DNA from: Myrica gale
Taxonomy: Eukaryota; Streptophyta; Magnoliopsida; Fagales; Myricaceae
DNA length: 64,000 nucleotides
Assembly: GCA_963930655.1 (NCBI GenBank)
Contig: OZ005616.1
Span: 13,756,722 to 13,820,721, forward strand
Direction: 5' to 3'
Within the stretch, counting starts at the first letter, position 1, and every line of letters starts with the position of its first letter. Below are positions 27,075 to 42,074 of this stretch, in pieces. A program made the position numbers and the translations under genes. Under the pieces are notes generated by a model, which was not told where the DNA came from, did not search any database, and saw nothing but the letters and a program-made list of their open reading frames with translations.

Positions 27075-28324
27075 TGAACAAATTATTATGTTAAATTTTT
27101 AACTTATCATTTGGTCTATGACACTTTCATTAATCAATTTACTTCATTTCTTAACCATTAAGGGTATCCATCTCTGAAACAAATTAATTTGGATGACTTT
27201 TAACTCATCTTGTGGTCTATAAGTCTTTCATTAATCAATTTGCTTAATTTCTTCATCATTGAAGTATCTAATAATTAAACAAGTTATTTGGGACGATTTT
27301 TATTTAACATTTGGTCTGTAACTATTCTATTAAACTACTTGCTTCAGTTCTTCATCATTACGATATCTAATTATTAAAAACAAAAATTTTGACGATTTTT
27401 AAATTAACCTTCGGTCTATACCTCTTCCATTAATCAATTTGCTTAATTTCTTCATCATGAAGGTAACTAATTCTTAAACAAATTTATTTGGAAGCTTTTT
27501 AACTTATCTTTTGGCCTATAACTCACTCATTAATCAATTTCTTTATTTTCTAGTTCATGTGCTTATCTAATTATTAAAAAAATTATTTCGGACGATTTTT
27601 AATTTATGTTTTGGTCTACAACACTTATATGAAGCTATTTGCTTTGTTTCTTCATCATTAATGTGTTTGATTACTAATGTATTTAATTTAAACGATTTTT
27701 AATTTGAATTTTGCTCTAAAGCTCTTCGATTAATATATTTGCTTCATTTCTTCAATATTAAGGAATCTAATTATTGAACAAATTAATTTGAATGACTTTT
27801 TACTCATCTCTTGGTCTACAACTCTTACATTAATCAATTTTCTTAATTTCTACACAATTGATGAATATAATGCCTGAACAAATTAATTCAGACGATTTTT
27901 AATTTGACACTTGGTCTATAACTATTCTATTAAACTATTTGCTTCAGTTTCTCCACATTAAGGTGTCTAATTATTATAAAAAATTAATTTGGACGATTTT
28001 TAAATTAACCCTCGGTCTATAACTCTTCCATCAATCAATTCGGTTAATTTCTTCGTCATTAAGGAATATAATTACTGAACAAATTGTTTTGTACGATTTT
28101 TAAGTCATCTTTTGGTGTATGAGTCTTTCATTAATCAATTTGCTTAATTTCTTCCTCATTGAAGTATCTAGTCACTAGTAAAATTAATTGGGACGATTTT
28201 TAATTTAACATTTGGTCTGTTACTCTTTTGATTAAACTAGTTGGTTCAGTTCTTCATCATTAAGGTATCTAATTATTAAACGTAAACATTTGGAAAACTT
28301 GTAATCGTTAATGTATCTAAATGT
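27075..28324 (+). repeat. HOR unit 23, 1250 bp, haplotype B
   Basis: Haplotype B. Private changes: attattatgtt in M1 in place of attattgggtt, and tgcctgaac at the M8/M9 join. Confidence 0.95.
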
Positions 28325-29574
28325 TGAACAAATTATTGGGTTAAATTTTTAACTTATCATTTGGTCTATGACACTTTCATTAATCAATTTACTTCATTTC
28401 TTAACCATTAAGGGTATCCAACTCTGAAACAAATTAATTTGGATGACTTTTAACTCATCTTGTGGTCTATAAGTCTTTCATTAATCAATTTGCTTAATTT
28501 CTTCATCATTGAAGTATCTAATAATTAAATAAGTTATTTGGGACGATTTTTATTTAACATTTGGTCTGTAACTATTCTATTAAACTACTTGCTTCAGTTC
28601 TTCATCATTACGATATCTAATTATTAAAAACAAAAATTTTGACGATTTTTAAATTAACCTTCGGTCTATACCTCTTCCATTAATCAATTTGCTTAATTTC
28701 TTCATCATGAAGGTAACTAATTCTTAAACAAATTTATTTGGAAGCTTTTTAACTTATCTTTTGGCCTATAACTCACTCATTAATCAATTTCTTTATTTTC
28801 TAGTTCATGTGCTTATCTAATTATTAAAAAAATTATTTCGAACGATTTTTAATTTATGTTTTGGTCTACAACACTTATATGAAGCTATTTGCTTTGTTTC
28901 TTCATCATTAATGTGTTTGATTACTAATGTATTTAATTTAAACGATTTTTAATTTGAATTTTGCTCTAAAGCTCTTCGATTAATATATTTGCTTCATTTC
29001 TTCAATATTAAGGAATCTAATTATTGAACAAATTAATTTGAATGACTTTTTACTCATCTCTTGGTCTACAACTCTTACATTAATCAATTTTCTTAATTTC
29101 TACACAATTGATCAATATAATGCTTAAACAAATTAATTCAGACGATTTTTAATTTGACACTTGGTCTATAACTATTCTATTAAACTATTTGCTTCAGTTT
29201 CTCCACATTAAGATGTCTAATTATTATAAAAAATTAATTTGGACGATTTTTAAATTAACCCTCGGACTATAACTCTTCCATCAATCAATTCGGTTAATTT
29301 CTTCGTCATTATGGAATATAATTACTGAACAAATTGTTTTGTACGATTTTTAAGTCATCTTTTGGTGTATGAGTCTTTCATTAATCAATTTGCTTAATTT
29401 CTTCCTCATTGAAGTATCTAGTCACTAGTAAAATTAATTGGGACGATTTTTAATTTAGCATTTGGTCTGTTACTCTTTTGATTAAACTAGTTGGTTCAGT
29501 TCTTCATCATTAAGGTATCTAATTATTAAACGTAAACATTTGGAAAACTTGTAATCGTTAATGTATCTAAATGT
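28325..29574 (+). repeat. HOR unit 24, 1250 bp, haplotype A
   Basis: Haplotype A with ccaactc in M1 and tcgaacg in M6 (A at 28841). Differs from unit 26 only by T at 28530 (taaataag), as far as I can see. Confidence 0.95.
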
Positions 29575-30824
29575 TGAACAAATTATTGGGTTAAATTTTT
29601 AACTTATCATTTGGTCTATGACACTTTCATTAATCAATTTACTTCATTTCTTAACCATTAAGGGTATCCATCTCTGAAACAAATTAATTTGGATGACTTT
29701 TAACTCATCTTGTGGTCTATAAGTCTTTCATTAATCAATTTGCTTAATTTCTTCATCATTGAAGTATCTAATAATTAAACAAGTTATTTGGGACGATTTT
29801 TATTTAACATTTGGTCTGTAACTATTCTATTAAACTACTTGCTTCAGTTCTTCATCATTACGATATCTAATTATTAAAAACAAAAATTTTGACGATTTTT
29901 AAATTAACCTTCGGTCTATACCTCTTCCATTAATCAATTTGCTTAATTTCCTCATCATGAAGGTAACTAATTCTTAAACAAATTTATTTGGAAGCTTTTT
30001 AACTTATCTTTTGGCCTATAACTCACTCATTAATCAATTTCTTTATTTTCTAGTTCATGTGCTTATCTAATTATTAAAAAAATTATTTCGGACGATTTTT
30101 AATTTATGTTTTGGTCTACAACACTTATATGAAGCTATTTGCTTTGTTTCTTCATCATTAATGTGTTTGATTACTAATGTATTTAATTTAAACGATTTTT
30201 AATTTGAATTTTGCTCTAAAGCTCTTCGATTAATATATTTGCTTCATTTCTTCAATATTAAGGAATCTAATTATTGAACAAATTAATTTGAATGACTTTT
30301 TACTCATCTCTTGGTCTACAACTCTTACATTAATCAATTTTCTTAATTTCTACACAATTGATGAATATAATGCTTGAACAAATTAATTCAGACGATTTTT
30401 AATTTGACACTTGGTCTATAACTATTCTATTAAACTATTTGCTTCAGTTTCTCCACATTAAGGTGTCTAATTATTATAAAAAATTAATTTGGACGATTTT
30501 TAAATTAACCCTCGGTCTATAACTCTTCCATCAATCAATTCGGTTAATTTCTTCGTCATTAAGGAATATAATTACTGAACAAATTGTTTTGTACGATTTT
30601 TAAGTCATCTTTTGGTGTATGAGTCTTTCATTAATCAATTTGCTTAATTTCTTCCTCATTGAAGTATCTAGTCACTAGTAAAATTAATTGGGACGATTTT
30701 TAATTTAACATTTGGTCTGTTACTCTTTTGATTAAACTAGTTGGTTCAGTTCTTCATCATTAAGGTATCTAATTATTAAACGTAAACATTTGGAAAACTT
30801 GTAATCGTTAATGTATCTAAATGT
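29575..30824 (+). repeat. HOR unit 25, 1250 bp, haplotype B
   Basis: Haplotype B unit between two nearly identical haplotype A units. Private C at 29951 (tttcctcatc). Confidence 0.95.
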
Positions 30825-32074
30825 TGAACAAATTATTGGGTTAAATTTTTAACTTATCATTTGGTCTATGACACTTTCATTAATCAATTTACTTCATTTC
30901 TTAACCATTAAGGGTATCCAACTCTGAAACAAATTAATTTGGATGACTTTTAACTCATCTTGTGGTCTATAAGTCTTTCATTAATCAATTTGCTTAATTT
31001 CTTCATCATTGAAGTATCTAATAATTAAACAAGTTATTTGGGACGATTTTTATTTAACATTTGGTCTGTAACTATTCTATTAAACTACTTGCTTCAGTTC
31101 TTCATCATTACGATATCTAATTATTAAAAACAAAAATTTTGACGATTTTTAAATTAACCTTCGGTCTATACCTCTTCCATTAATCAATTTGCTTAATTTC
31201 TTCATCATGAAGGTAACTAATTCTTAAACAAATTTATTTGGAAGCTTTTTAACTTATCTTTTGGCCTATAACTCACTCATTAATCAATTTCTTTATTTTC
31301 TAGTTCATGTGCTTATCTAATTATTAAAAAAATTATTTCGAACGATTTTTAATTTATGTTTTGGTCTACAACACTTATATGAAGCTATTTGCTTTGTTTC
31401 TTCATCATTAATGTGTTTGATTACTAATGTATTTAATTTAAACGATTTTTAATTTGAATTTTGCTCTAAAGCTCTTCGATTAATATATTTGCTTCATTTC
31501 TTCAATATTAAGGAATCTAATTATTGAACAAATTAATTTGAATGACTTTTTACTCATCTCTTGGTCTACAACTCTTACATTAATCAATTTTCTTAATTTC
31601 TACACAATTGATCAATATAATGCTTAAACAAATTAATTCAGACGATTTTTAATTTGACACTTGGTCTATAACTATTCTATTAAACTATTTGCTTCAGTTT
31701 CTCCACATTAAGATGTCTAATTATTATAAAAAATTAATTTGGACGATTTTTAAATTAACCCTCGGACTATAACTCTTCCATCAATCAATTCGGTTAATTT
31801 CTTCGTCATTATGGAATATAATTACTGAACAAATTGTTTTGTACGATTTTTAAGTCATCTTTTGGTGTATGAGTCTTTCATTAATCAATTTGCTTAATTT
31901 CTTCCTCATTGAAGTATCTAGTCACTAGTAAAATTAATTGGGACGATTTTTAATTTAGCATTTGGTCTGTTACTCTTTTGATTAAACTAGTTGGTTCAGT
32001 TCTTCATCATTAAGGTATCTAATTATTAAACGTAAACATTTGGAAAACTTGTAATCGTTAATGTATCTAAATGT
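30825..32074 (+). repeat. HOR unit 26, 1250 bp, haplotype A
   Basis: Haplotype A with ccaactc in M1 and A at 31341 (tcgaacg). Near copy of unit 24, 2500 bp to the left. Confidence 0.95.
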
Positions 32075-33324
32075 TGAACAAATTATTGGGTTAAATTTTT
32101 AACTTATCATTTGGTCTATGACACTTTCATTAATCAATTTACTTCATTTCTTAACCATTAAGGGTATCCATCTCTGAAACAAATTAATTTGGATGACTTT
32201 TAACTCATCTTGTGGTCTATAAGTCTTTCATTAATCAATTTGCTTAATTTCTTCATCATTGAAGTATCTAATAATTAAACAAGTTATTTGGGACGATTTT
32301 TATTTAACATTTGGTCTGTAACTATTCTATTAAACTACTTGCTTCAGTTCTTCATCATTACGATATCTAATTATTAAAAACAAAAATTTTGACGATTTTT
32401 AAATTAACCTTCGGTCTATACCTCTTCCATTAATCAATTTGCTTAATTTCTTCATCATGAAGGTAACTAATTCTTAAACAAATTTATTTGGAAGCTTTTT
32501 AACTTATCTTTTGGCCTATAACTCACTCATTAATCAATTTCTTTATTTTCTAGTTCATGTGCTTATCTAATTATTAAAAAAATTATTTCGAACGATTTTT
32601 AATTTATGTTTTGGTCTACAACACTTATATGAAGCTATTTGCTTTGTTTCTTCATCATTAATGTGTTTGATTACTAATGTATTTAATTTAAACGATTTTT
32701 AATTTGAATTTTGCTCTAAAGCTCTTCGATTAATATATTTGCTTCATTTCTTCAATATTAAGGAATCTAATTATTGAACAAATTAATTTGAATGACTTTT
32801 TACTCATCTCTTGGTCTACAACTCTTACATTAATCAATTTTCTTAATTTCTACACAATTGATCAATATAATGCTTAAACAAATTAATTCAGACGATTTTT
32901 AATTTGACACTTGGTCTATAACTATTCTATTAAACTATTTGCTTCAGTTTCTCCACATTAAGATGTCTAATTATTATAAAAAATTAATTTGGACGATTTT
33001 TAAATTAACCCTCGGACTATAACTCTTCCATCAATCAATTCGGTTAATTTCTTCGTCATTATGGAATATAATTACTGAACAAATTGTTTTGTACGATTTT
33101 TAAGTCATCTTTTGGTGTATGAGTCTTTCATTAATCAATTTGCTTAATTTCTTCCTCATTGAAGTATCTAGTCACTAGTAAAATTAATTGGGACGATTTT
33201 TAATTTAGCATTTGGTCTGTTACTCTTTTGATTAAACTAGTTGGTTCAGTTCTTCATCATTAAGGTATCTAATTATTAAACGTAAACATTTGGAAAACTT
33301 GTAATCGTTAATGTATCTAAATGT
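32075..33324 (+). repeat. HOR unit 27, 1250 bp, haplotype A
   Basis: Haplotype A with A at 32591 (tcgaacg) as in units 24 and 26, but ccatctc in M1. Confidence 0.95.
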
Positions 33325-34574
33325 TGAACAAATTATTGGGTTAAATTTTTAACTTATCATTTGGTCTATGACACTTTCATTAATCAATTTACTTCATTTC
33401 TTAACCATTAAGGGTATCCATCTCTGAAACAAATTAATTTGGATGACTTTTAACTCATCTTGTGGTCTATATGTCTTTCATTAATCAATTTGCTTAATTT
33501 CTTCATCATTGAAGTATCTAATAATTAAACAAGTTATTTGGGACGATTTTTATTTAACATTTGGTCTGTAACTATTCTATTAAACTACTTGCTTCAGTTC
33601 TTCATCATTACGATATCTAATTATTAAAAACAAAAATTTTGACGATTTTTAAATTAACCTTCGGTCTATACCTCTTCCATTAATCAATTTGCTTAATTTC
33701 TTCATCATGAAGGTAACTAATTCTTAAACAAATTTATTTGGAAGCTTTTTAACTTATCTTTTGGCCTATAACTCACTCATTAATCAATTTCTTTATTTTC
33801 TAGTTCATGTGCTTATCTAATTATTAAAAAAATTATTTCGGACGATTTTTAATTTATGTTTTGGTCTACAACACTTATATGAAGCTATTTGCTTTGTTTC
33901 TTCATCATTAATGTGTTTGATTACTAATGTATTTAATTTAAACGATTTTTAATTTGAATTTTGCTCTAAAGCTCTTCGATTAATATATTTGCTTCATTTC
34001 TTCAATATTAAGGAATCTAATTATTGAACAAATTAATTTGAATGACTTTTTACTCATCTCTTGGTCTACAACTCTTACATTAATCAATTTTCTTAATTTC
34101 TACACAATTGATCAATATAATGCTTAAACAAATTAATTCAGACGATTTTTAATTTGACACTTGGTCTATAACTATTCTATTAAACTATTTGCTTCAGTTT
34201 CTCCACATTAAGATGTCTAATTATTATAAAAAATTAATTTGGACGATTTTTAAATTAACCCTCGGACTATAACTCTTCCATCAATCAATTCGGTTAATTT
34301 CTTCGTCATTATGGAATATAATTACTGAACAAATTGTTTTGTACGATTTTTAAGTCATCTTTTGGTGTATGAGTCTTTCATTAATCAATTTGCTTAATTT
34401 CTTCCTCATTGAAGTATCTAGTCACTAGTAAAATTAATTGGGACGATTTTTAATTTAGCATTTGGTCTGTTACTCTTTTGATTAAACTAGTTGGTTCAGT
34501 TCTTCATCATTAAGGTATCTAATTATTAAACGTAAACATTTGGAAAACTTGTAATCGTTAATGTATCTAAATGT
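33325..34574 (+). repeat. HOR unit 28, 1250 bp, haplotype A
   Basis: Haplotype A with T at 33472 (ctatatgtc, offset 148), shared only with unit 29. M6 has tcggacg. Confidence 0.95.
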
Positions 34575-35824
34575 TGAACAAATTATTGGGTTAAATTTTT
34601 AACTTATCATTTGGTCTATGACACTTTCATTAATCAATTTACTTCATTTCTTAACCATTAAGGGTATCCATCTCTGAAACAAATTAATTTGGATGACTTT
34701 TAACTCATCTTGTGGTCTATATGTCTTTCATTAATCAATTTGCTTAATTTCTTCATCATTGAAGTATCTAATAATTAAACAAGTTATTTGGGACGATTTT
34801 TATTTAACATTTGGTCTGTAACTATTCTATTAAACTACTTGCTTCAGTTCTTCATCATTACGATATCTAATTATTAAAAACAAAAATTTTGACGATTTTT
34901 AAATTAACCTTCGGTCTATACCTCTTCCATTAATCAATTTGCTTAATTTCTTCATCATGAAGGTAACTAATTCTTAAACAAATTTATTTGGAAGCTTTTT
35001 AACTTATCTTTTGGCCTATAACTCACTCATTAATCAATTTCTTTATTTTCTAGTTCATGTGCTTATCTAATTATTAAAAAAATTATTTCGGACGATTTTT
35101 AATTTATGTTTTGGTCTACAACACTTATATGAAGCTATTTGCTTTGTTTCTTCATCATTAATGTGTTTGATTACTAATGTATTTAATTTAAACGATTTTT
35201 AATTTGAATTTTGCTCTAAAGCTCTTCGATTAATATATTTGCTTCATTTCTTCAATATTAAGGAATCTAATTATTGAACAAATTAATTTGAATGACTTTT
35301 TACTCATCTCTTGGTCTACAACTCTTACATTAATCAATTTTCTTAATTTCTACACAATTGATCAATATAATGCTTAAACAAATTAATTCAGACGATTTTT
35401 AATTTGACACTTGGTCTATAACTATTCTATTAAACTATTTGCTTCAGTTTCTCCACATTAAGATGTCTAATTATTATAAAAAATTAATTTGGACGATTTT
35501 TAAATTAACCCTCGGACTATAACTCTTCCATCAATCAATTCGGTTAATTTCTTCGTCATTATGGAATATAATTACTGAACAAATTGTTTTGTACGATTTT
35601 TAAGTCATCTTTTGGTGTATGAGTCTTTCATTAATCAATTTGCTTAATTTCTTCCTCATTGAAGTATCTAGTCACTAGTAAAATTAATTGGGACGATTTT
35701 TAATTTAACATTTGGTCTGTTACTCTTTTGATTAAACTAGTTGGTTCAGTTCTTCATCATTAAGGTATCTAATTATTAAACGTAAACATTTGGAAAACTT
35801 GTAATCGTTAATGTATCTAAATGT
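34575..35824 (+). repeat. HOR unit 29, 1250 bp, chimeric
   Basis: Haplotype A at M8-M10 with T at 34722 as in unit 28, but tttaaca (haplotype B) at offset 1134. The switch lies between about 35562 and 35708. Confidence 0.95.
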
Positions 35825-37074
35825 TGAACAAATTATTGGGTTAAATTTTTAACTTATCATTTGGTCTATGACACTTTCATTAATCAATTTACTTCATTTC
35901 TTAACCATTAAGGGTATCCATCTCTGAAACAAATTAATTTGGATGACTTTTAACTCATCTTGTGGTCTATAAGTCTTTCATTAATCAATTTGCTTAATTT
36001 CTTCATCATTGAAGTATCTAATAATTAAACAAGTTATTTGGGACGATTTTTATTTAACATTTGGTCTGTAACTATTCTATTAAACTACTTGCTTCAGTTC
36101 TTCATCATTACGATATCTAATTATTAAAAACAAAAATTTTGACGATTTTTAAATTAACCTTCGGTCTATACCTCTTCCATTAATCAATTTGCTTAATTTC
36201 TTCATCATGAAGGTAACTAATTCTTAAACAAATTTATTTGGAAGCTTTTTAACTTATCTTTTGGCCTATAACTCACTCATTAATCAATTTCTTTATTTTC
36301 TAGTTCATGTGCTTATCTAATTATTAAAAAAATTATTTCGGACGATTTTTAATTTATGTTTTTGTCTACAACACTTATATGAAGCTATTTGCTTTGTTTC
36401 TTCATCATTAATGTGTTTGATTACTAATGTATTTAATTTAAACGATTTTTAATTTGAATTTTGCTCTAAAGCTCTTCGATTAATATATTTGCTTCATTTC
36501 TTCAATATTAAGGAATCTAATTATTGAACAAATTAATTTGAATGACTTTTTACTCATCTCTTGGTCTACAACTCTTACATTAATCAATTTTCTTAATTTC
36601 TACACAATTGATGAATATAATGCTTGAACAAATTAATTCAGACGATTTTTAATTTGACACTTGGTCTATAACTATTCTATTAAACTATTTGCTTCAGTTT
36701 CTCCACATTAAGGTGTCTAATTATTATAAAAAATTAATTTGGACGATTTTTAAATTAACCCTCGGTCTATAACTCTTCCATCAATCAATTCGGTTAATTT
36801 CTTCGTCATTAAGGAATATAATTACTGAACAAATTGTTTTGTACGATTTTTAAGTCATCTTTTGGTGTATGAGTCTTTCATTAATCAATTTGCTTAATTT
36901 CTTCCTCATTGAAGTATCTAGTCACTAGTAAAATTAATTGGGACGATTTTTAATTTAACATTTGGTCTGTTACTCTTTTGATTAAACTAGTTGGTTCAGT
37001 TCTTCATCATTAAGGTATCTAATTATTAAACGTAAACATTTGGAAAACTTGTAATCGTTAATGTATCTAAATGT
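35825..37074 (+). repeat. HOR unit 30, 1250 bp
   Basis: Haplotype B with T at 36363 (gtttttgtct, offset 539), the marker shared with units 32 and 34. Confidence 0.95.
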
Positions 37075-38324
37075 TGAACAAATTATTGGGTTAAATTTTT
37101 AACTTATCATTTGGTCTATGACACTTTCATTAATCAATTTACTTCATTTCTTAACCATTAAGGGTATCCATCTCTGAAACAAATTAATTTGGATGACTTT
37201 TAACTCATCTTGTGGTCTATAAGTCTTTCATTAATCAATTTGCTTAATTTCTTCATCATTGAAGTATCTAATAATTAAACAAGTTATTTGGGACGATTTT
37301 TATTTAACATTTGGTCTGTAACTATTCTATTAAACTACTTGCTTCAGTTCTTCATCATTACGATATCTAATTATTAAAAACAAAAATTTTGACGATTTTT
37401 AAATTAACCTTCGGTCTATACCTCTTCCATTAATCAATTTGCTTAATTTCTTCATCATGAAGGTAACTAATTCTTAAACAAATTTATTTGGAAGCTTTTT
37501 AACTTATCTTTTGGCCTATAACTCACTCATTAATCAATTTCTTTATTTTCTAGTTCATGTGCTTATCTAATTATTAAAAAAATTATTTCGGACGATTTTT
37601 AATTTATGTTTTGGTCTACAACACTTATATGAAGCTATTTGCTTTGTTTCTTCATCATTAATGTGTTTGATTACTAATGTATTTAATTTAAACGATTTTT
37701 AATTTGAATTTTGCTCTAAAGCTCTTCGATTAATATATTTGCTTCATTTCTTCAATATTAAGGAATCTAATTATTGAACAAATTAATTTGAATGACTTTT
37801 TACTCATCTCTTGGTCTACAACTCTTACATTAATCAACTTTCTTAATTTCTACACAATTGATGAATATAATGCTTGAACAAATTAATTCAGACGATTTTT
37901 AATTTGACACTTGGTCTATAACTATTCTATTAAACTATTTGCTTCAGTTTCTCCACATTAAGGTGTCTAATTATTATAAAAAATTAATTTGGACGATTTT
38001 TAAATTAACCCTCGGTCTATAACTCTTCCATCAATCAATTCGGTTAATTTCTTCGTCATTAAGGAATATAATTACTGAACAAATTGTTTTGTACGATTTT
38101 TAAGTCATCTTTTGGTGTATGAGTCTTTCATTAATCAATTTGCTTAATTTCTTCCTCATTGAAGTATCTAGTCACTAGTAAAATTAATTGGGACGATTTT
38201 TAATTTAACATTTGGTCTGTTACTCTTTTGATTAAACTAGTTGGTTCAGTTCTTCATCATTAAGGTATCTAATTATTAAACGTAAACATTTGGAAAACTT
38301 GTAATCGTTAATGTATCTAAATGT
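37075..38324 (+). repeat. HOR unit 31, 1250 bp
   Basis: Haplotype B with C at 37838 (caacttt, offset 764), the marker of the alternate units. Confidence 0.95.
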
Positions 38325-39574
38325 TGAACAAATTATTGGGTTAAATTTTTAACTTATCATTTGGTCTATGACACTTTCATTAATCAATTTACTTCATTTC
38401 TTAACCATTAAGGGTATCCATCTCTGAAACTAATTAATTTGGATGACTTTTAACTCATCTTGTGGTCTATAAGTCTTTCATTAATCAATTTGCTTAATTT
38501 CTTCATCATTGAAGTATCTAATAATTAAACAAGTTATTTGGGACGATTTTTATTTAACATTTGGTCTGTAACTATTCTATTAAACTACTTGCTTCAGTTC
38601 TTCATCATTACGATATCTAATTATTAAAAACAAAAATTTTGACGATTTTTAAATTAACCTTCGGTCTATACCTCTTCCATTAATCAATTTGCTTAATTTC
38701 TTCATCATGAAGGTAACTAATTCTTAAACAAATTTATTTGGAAGCTTTTTAACTTATCTTTTGGCCTATAACTCACTCATTAATCAATTTCTTTATTTTC
38801 TAGTTCATGTGCTTATCTAATTATTAAAAAAATTATTTCGGACGATTTTTAATTTATGTTTTTGTCTACAACACTTATATGAAGCTATTTGCTTTGTTTC
38901 TTCATCATTAATGTGTTTGATTACTAATGTATTTAATTTAAACGATTTTTAATTTGAATTTTGCTCTAAAGCTCTTCGATTAATATATTTGCTTCATTTC
39001 TTCAATATTAAGGAATCTAATTATTGAACAAATTAATTTGAATGACTTTTTACTCATCTCTTGGTCTACAACTCTTACATTAATCAATTTTCTTAATTTC
39101 TACACAATTGATGAATATAATGCTTGAACAAATTAATTCAGACGATTTTTAATTTGACACTTGGTCTATAACTATTCTATTAAACTATTTGCTTCAGTTT
39201 CTCCACATTAAGGTGTCTAATTATTATAAAAAATTAATTTGGACGATTTTTAAATTAACCCTCGGTCTATAACTCTTCCATCAATCAATTCGGTTAATTT
39301 CTTCGTCATTAAGGAATATAATTACTGAACAAATTGTTTTGTACGATTTTTAAGTCATCTTTTGGTGTATGAGTCTTTCATTAATCAATTTGCTTAATTT
39401 CTTCCTCATTGAAGTATCTAGTCACTAGTAAAATTAATTGGGACGATTTTTAATTTAACATTTGGTCTGTTACTCTTTTGATTAAACTAGTTGGTTCAGT
39501 TCTTCATCATTAAGGTATCTAATTATTAAACGTAAACATTTGGAAAACTTGTAATCGTTAATGTATCTAAATGT
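38325..39574 (+). repeat. HOR unit 32, 1250 bp
   Basis: Offset 539 T marker as in units 30 and 34, plus T at 38431 (gaaactaat, offset 107). Confidence 0.95.
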
Positions 39575-40824
39575 TGAACAAATTATTGGGTTAAATTTTT
39601 AACTTATCATTTGGTCTATGACACTTTCATTAATCAATTTACTTCATTTCTTAACCATTAAGGGTATCCATCTCTGAAACAAATTAATTTGGATGACTTT
39701 TAACTCATCTTGTGGTCTATAAGTCTTTCATTAATCAATTTGCTTAATTTCTTCATCATTGAAGTATCTAATAATTAAACAAGTTATTTGGGACGATTTT
39801 TATTTAACATTTGGTCTGTAACTATTCTATTAAACTACTTGCTTCAGTTCTTCATCATTACGATATCTAATTATTAAAAACAAAAATTTTGACGATTTTT
39901 AAATTAACCTTCGGTCTATACCTCTTCCATTAATCAATTTGCTTAATTTCTTCATCATGAAGGTAACTAATTCTTAAACAAATTTATTTGGAAGCTTTTT
40001 AACTTATCTTTTGGCCTATAACTCACTCATTAATCAATTTCTTTATTTTCTAGTTCATGTGCTTATCTAATTATTAAAAAAATTATTTCGGACGATTTTT
40101 AATTTATGTTTTGGTCTACAACACTTATATGAAGCTATTTGCTTTGTTTCTTCATCATTAATGTGTTTGATTACTAATGTATTTAATTTAAACGATTTTT
40201 AATTTGAATTTTGCTCTAAAGCTCTTCGATTAATATATTTGCTTCATTTCTTCAATATTAAGGAATCTAATTATTGAACAAATTAATTTGAATGACTTTT
40301 TACTCATCTCTTGGTCTACAACTCTTACATTAATCAACTTTCTTAATTTCTACACAATTGATGAATATAATGCTTGAACAAATTAATTCAGACGATTTTT
40401 AATTTGACACTTGGTCTATAACTATTCTATTAAACTATTTGCTTCAGTTTCTCCACATTAAGGTGTCTAATTATTATAAAAAATTAATTTGGACGATTTT
40501 TAAATTAACCCTCGGTCTATAACTCTTCCATCAATCAATTCGGTTAATTTCTTCGTCATTAAGGAATATAATTACTGAACAAATTGTTTTGTACGATTTT
40601 TAAGTCATCTTTTGGTGTATGAGTCTTTCATTAATCAATTTGCTTAATTTCTTCCTCATTGAAGTATCTAGTCACTAGTAAAATTAATTGGGACGATTTT
40701 TAATTTAACATTTGGTCTGTTACTCTTTTGATTAAACTAGTTGGTTCAGTTCTTCATCATTAAGGTATCTAATTATTAAACGTAAACATTTGGAAAACTT
40801 GTAATCGTTAATGTATCTAAATGT
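39575..40824 (+). repeat. HOR unit 33, 1250 bp
   Basis: Offset 764 C marker; offset 107 is A. Looks like unit 31, 2500 bp to the left. Confidence 0.95.
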
Positions 40825-42074
40825 TGAACAAATTATTGGGTTAAATTTTTAACTTATCATTTGGTCTATGACACTTTCATTAATCAATTTACTTCATTTC
40901 TTAACCATTAAGGGTATCCATCTCTGAAACTAATTAATTTGGATGACTTTTAACTCATCTTGTGGTCTATAAGTCTTTCATTAATCAATTTGCTTAATTT
41001 CTTCATCATTGAAGTATCTAATAATTAAACAAGTTATTTGGGACGATTTTTATTTAACATTTGGTCTGTAACTATTCTATTAAACTACTTGCTTCAGTTC
41101 TTCATCATTACGATATCTAATTATTAAAAACAAAAATTTTGACGATTTTTAAATTAACCTTCGGTCTATACCTCTTCCATTAATCAATTTGCTTAATTTC
41201 TTCATCATGAAGGTAACTAATTCTTAAACAAATTTATTTGGAAGCTTTTTAACTTATCTTTTGGCCTATAACTCACTCATTAATCAATTTCTTTATTTTC
41301 TAGTTCATGTGCTTATCTAATTATTAAAAAAATTATTTCGGACGATTTTTAATTTATGTTTTTGTCTACAACACTTATATGAAGCTATTTGCTTTGTTTC
41401 TTCATCATTAATGTGTTTGATTACTAATGTATTTAATTTAAACGATTTTTAATTTGAATTTTGCTCTAAAGCTCTTCGATTAATATATTTGCTTCATTTC
41501 TTCAATATTAAGGAATCTAATTATTGAACAAATTAATTTGAATGACTTTTTACTCATCTCTTGGTCTACAACTCTTACATTAATCAATTTTCTTAATTTC
41601 TACACAATTGATGAATATAATGCTTGAACAAATTAATTCAGACGATTTTTAATTTGACACTTGGTCTATAACTATTCTATTAAACTATTTGCTTCAGTTT
41701 CTCCACATTAAGGTGTCTAATTATTATAAAAAATTAATTTGGACGATTTTTAAATTAACCCTCGGTCTATAACTCTTCCATCAATCAATTCGGTTAATTT
41801 CTTCGTCATTAAGGAATATAATTACTGAACAAATTGTTTTGTACGATTTTTAAGTCATCTTTTGGTGTATGAGTCTTTCATTAATCAATTTGCTTAATTT
41901 CTTCCTCATTGAAGTATCTAGTCACTAGTAAAATTAATTGGGACGATTTTTAATTTAACATTTGGTCTGTTACTCTTTTGATTAAACTAGTTGGTTCAGT
42001 TCTTCATCATTAAGGTATCTAATTATTAAACGTAAACATTTGGAAAACTTGTAATCGTTAATGTATCTAAATGT
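40825..42074 (+). repeat. HOR unit 34, 1250 bp
   Basis: Same markers as unit 32: T at 40931 (offset 107) and offset 539 T. Confidence 0.95.

Larger units (their letters stand above)
24575..35824. repeat. Array domain 4: mosaic HOR units 21-29
   Basis: All nine units are 1250 bp and two haplotypes are intermixed. Haplotype A has tgatca in M8, aagatg at the end of M9 (offset 889 A), ggactat in M10 (offset 942 A), tatgg in M10 (offset 988 T) and tttagca in M12 (offset 1134 G). Haplotype B has tgatga, aaggtg, ggtctat, taagg and tttaaca. Order: 21 A (right part only), 22 B, 23 B, 24 A, 25 B, 26 A, 27 A, 28 A, 29 A then B at offset 1134. The junction units 21 and 29 are chimeric. Confidence 0.93.
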
